Of a DNA stretch of 51,695 nucleotides, positions 51,089-51,695 are shown piece after piece. How positions within the stretch are numbered: position 1 is the first letter of the stretch; every line of letters starts with the position of its first letter. The position numbers were made by a program, and so were the translations under genes. The notes under the pieces were generated by a model. That model saw nothing but the letters and a program-made list of their open reading frames with translations, had not been told where the DNA came from and searched no databases. The stretch is from an uncultured Clostridia bacterium (lineage in GTDB: Bacteria; Bacillota; Clostridia; Lachnospirales; CAG-274), in NCBI GenBank assembly GCA_947628755.1, contig CANRBC010000019.1, positions 1 through 51,695 on the forward strand, in the 5' to 3' direction.

Positions 51089-51634
51089 ATGGCTGTAGAT
51101 TATGCGGTATTGAAAAAGGGCGGATTTATGCGCCAGAAGCAAAAAAATTGTTTTTCTCTGCGCCTTAAGGTAGTAGGCGGTCATCTTGAAGCAAAGCAGC
51201 TTTCCGTTATAGCCGAGGTTGCCGAAAAATACGGCAAGGGCTATGTTCATCTGACTTCCCGTCAGGGCGTTGAGATACCCTTCATAAAGCTTGACGATAT
51301 TGACGATGTAAAAACCGCTCTGGCAAAGGGCGATTGCGAGCCGGGCGTATGCGGTCCGAGAGTGAGGACCGTTACATCATGTCAGGGAAAGGCAATTTGT
51401 CCAAGCGGCTGTATAGATACCTACGCTCTTGCACAGGAGCTGAGCGAAAGATTTTTTGCAAAGGATCTGCCCCATAAATTCAAATTCGGCGTTACGGGCT
51501 GTCAGAATAACTGTCTTAAGGCGGAGGAAAACGATATTGGCATAAAGGGTGGCATTGAAGTAAAGTGGATAGAGGATAAATGTATAAGGTGCGGAGTCTG
51601 TGAGAATATATGCCGTACTGTTGAGGTACAATAG
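51089..51634 (+). CDS. Siroheme/Fe-S sulfite (nitrite) reductase-like protein, cut short
   Basis: A 181-residue fragment of a siroheme/4Fe-4S reductase. The ferredoxin-like half domain is at about 20-75 (VHLTSRQGVEIPFI). The siroheme-cluster Cys pattern C-x5-C...C-x3-C appears as TSCQGKAICPSGC and TGCQNNCLKAEEND (about 95-150). A ferredoxin motif C-I-R-C-G-V-C-E-N-I-C follows (about 165-176), then TVEVQ and a stop. Related clostridial proteins, as I recall them, run to about 290 residues with a second ferredoxin cluster and a longer C-terminal part. The stop at residue 182, right where the first ferredoxin motif should be followed by a second, suggests truncation by insertion, deletion or frameshift near 51620. 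AGGAGG is the ribosome site. Confidence 0.75.
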   Translation: MAVDYAVLKKGGFMRQKQKNCFSLRLKVVGGHLEAKQLSVIAEVAEKYGKGYVHLTSRQGVEIPFIKLDDIDDVKTALAKGDCEPGVCGPRVRTVTSCQGKAICPSGCIDTYALAQELSERFFAKDLPHKFKFGVTGCQNNCLKAEENDIGIKGGIEVKWIEDKCIRCGVCENICRTVEVQ

Positions 51635-51695
51635 ATAGGTAACAATTAAATAAAAAAGTAAGGTTCAACTTTTTGTGGTATAATTGAGTTGCCAA
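51635..51695. other. Right-edge sequence, possible mobile-element end
   Basis: AT-rich noncoding sequence follows the early stop. It includes AAGGTTCAACTTTTTGTGG and TATAAT (within GTGGTATAATTG), a pattern that could be the outer end and promoter of an insertion sequence. There is too little sequence to identify one. Confidence 0.25.

Noticed and set aside
1..51695. CRISPR array
   Set aside because: No regularly spaced direct repeats of 25-40 bp were seen; the repeats present are dispersed or palindromic.
1..51695. Intact prophage or conjugative element
   Set aside because: No integrase, terminase, capsid, relaxase or type IV secretion gene is present; only TnpV-like and small remnants.

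Overview
The window looks like chromosomal DNA of a spore-forming, pectin-degrading anaerobe of the class Clostridia (Bacillota), probably a gut or rumen species. The basis is an AT-leaning composition with heavy ATA and AGA use, strong GGAGG ribosome sites and TTGACA/TATAAT promoters, a spore cortex-lytic enzyme (SleC), AbrB, RicT, two large secreted pectate lyases (one with a dockerin), an SLH-anchored GH5 enzyme, an intracellular GH28, KduD and an LplABC-type sugar importer. A Monoglobus-like or Ruminococcaceae/Lachnospiraceae-like pectinolytic host would fit, but the species cannot be named from this sequence.

Layout. 1-2.9 kb: secreted PL1 pectate lyase followed by a 52-residue small protein. 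3-8 kb: sleC (minus), a DUF624 membrane protein, an HD-domain protein, AbrB, ispF and a MATE exporter behind a structured leader. 8-9.6 kb: SLH-GH5 glycanase. 9.65-9.95 kb: first of three MITE-like elements. 10.1-15.9 kb: molybdenum-cofactor and molybdate-uptake operon (MoeA-like, moaC, moaA, MOSC-Mog fusion, modA, modB, modC). 15.9-18.7 kb (minus): BlaI-type repressor with two tandem M56 (BlaR1-like) membrane peptidases. 19-23 kb: second MITE-like element, then a 1163-residue pectate lyase with FIVAR-like, dockerin and leucine-rich repeat modules, preceded by a promoter with a G9 run in its spacer. 23-26 kb (minus): lepA-hemW. 26.2-29.5 kb: an unknown DNA-binding-like protein and clpB. 29.6-34.8 kb: kduD leading a tmk-holB-ricT-trmN6-rsmI-DUF454 housekeeping operon. 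34.8-35.8 kb: flavodoxin and DUF378. 36.2-42.5 kb: oligosaccharide ABC importer, an alpha/beta hydrolase, a cytosolic GH28 and DUF1292. 42.7-43.9 kb: pepT (minus). 44-45.2 kb: two tRNA-Ser genes and a MerR-type regulator. 45.2-46.7 kb: third MITE-like element and mobile-element remnants (a small basic protein, TnpV). 47-51.7 kb: a sulfur-related region (YeiH-family transporter with a small membrane partner, LarE, a CIPC thioredoxin, a JAMM protease and a cut-short siroheme/Fe-S sulfite reductase-like protein).

How they work together. The pectate lyases and the GH5 enzyme would act at or outside the cell surface. The importer at 36-39.7 kb would bring in oligogalacturonides, the cytosolic GH28 and hydrolase would process them, and KduD catalyses a late step that turns unsaturated uronates into 2-keto-3-deoxygluconate. 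The molybdenum operon is compact and translationally coupled, but no molybdoenzyme lies in the window. In the sulfur region, the YeiH gene and the thioredoxin-JAMM-sulfite reductase operon share an identical 16-bp promoter-proximal motif, suggesting one regulator. The YeiH leader also has a three-codon Met-Arg-Cys reading frame with a good ribosome site, a candidate cysteine-sensing leader.

The most interesting signals are the shared sulfur motif and Cys leader, the G9 tract inside a pectate lyase promoter (possible phase variation), the tandem sensor-less M56 pair, the three CGACCCTTC-bounded elements, the 52-residue protein, and the sulfite reductase gene that stops early beside an unfamiliar sequence at the right edge.
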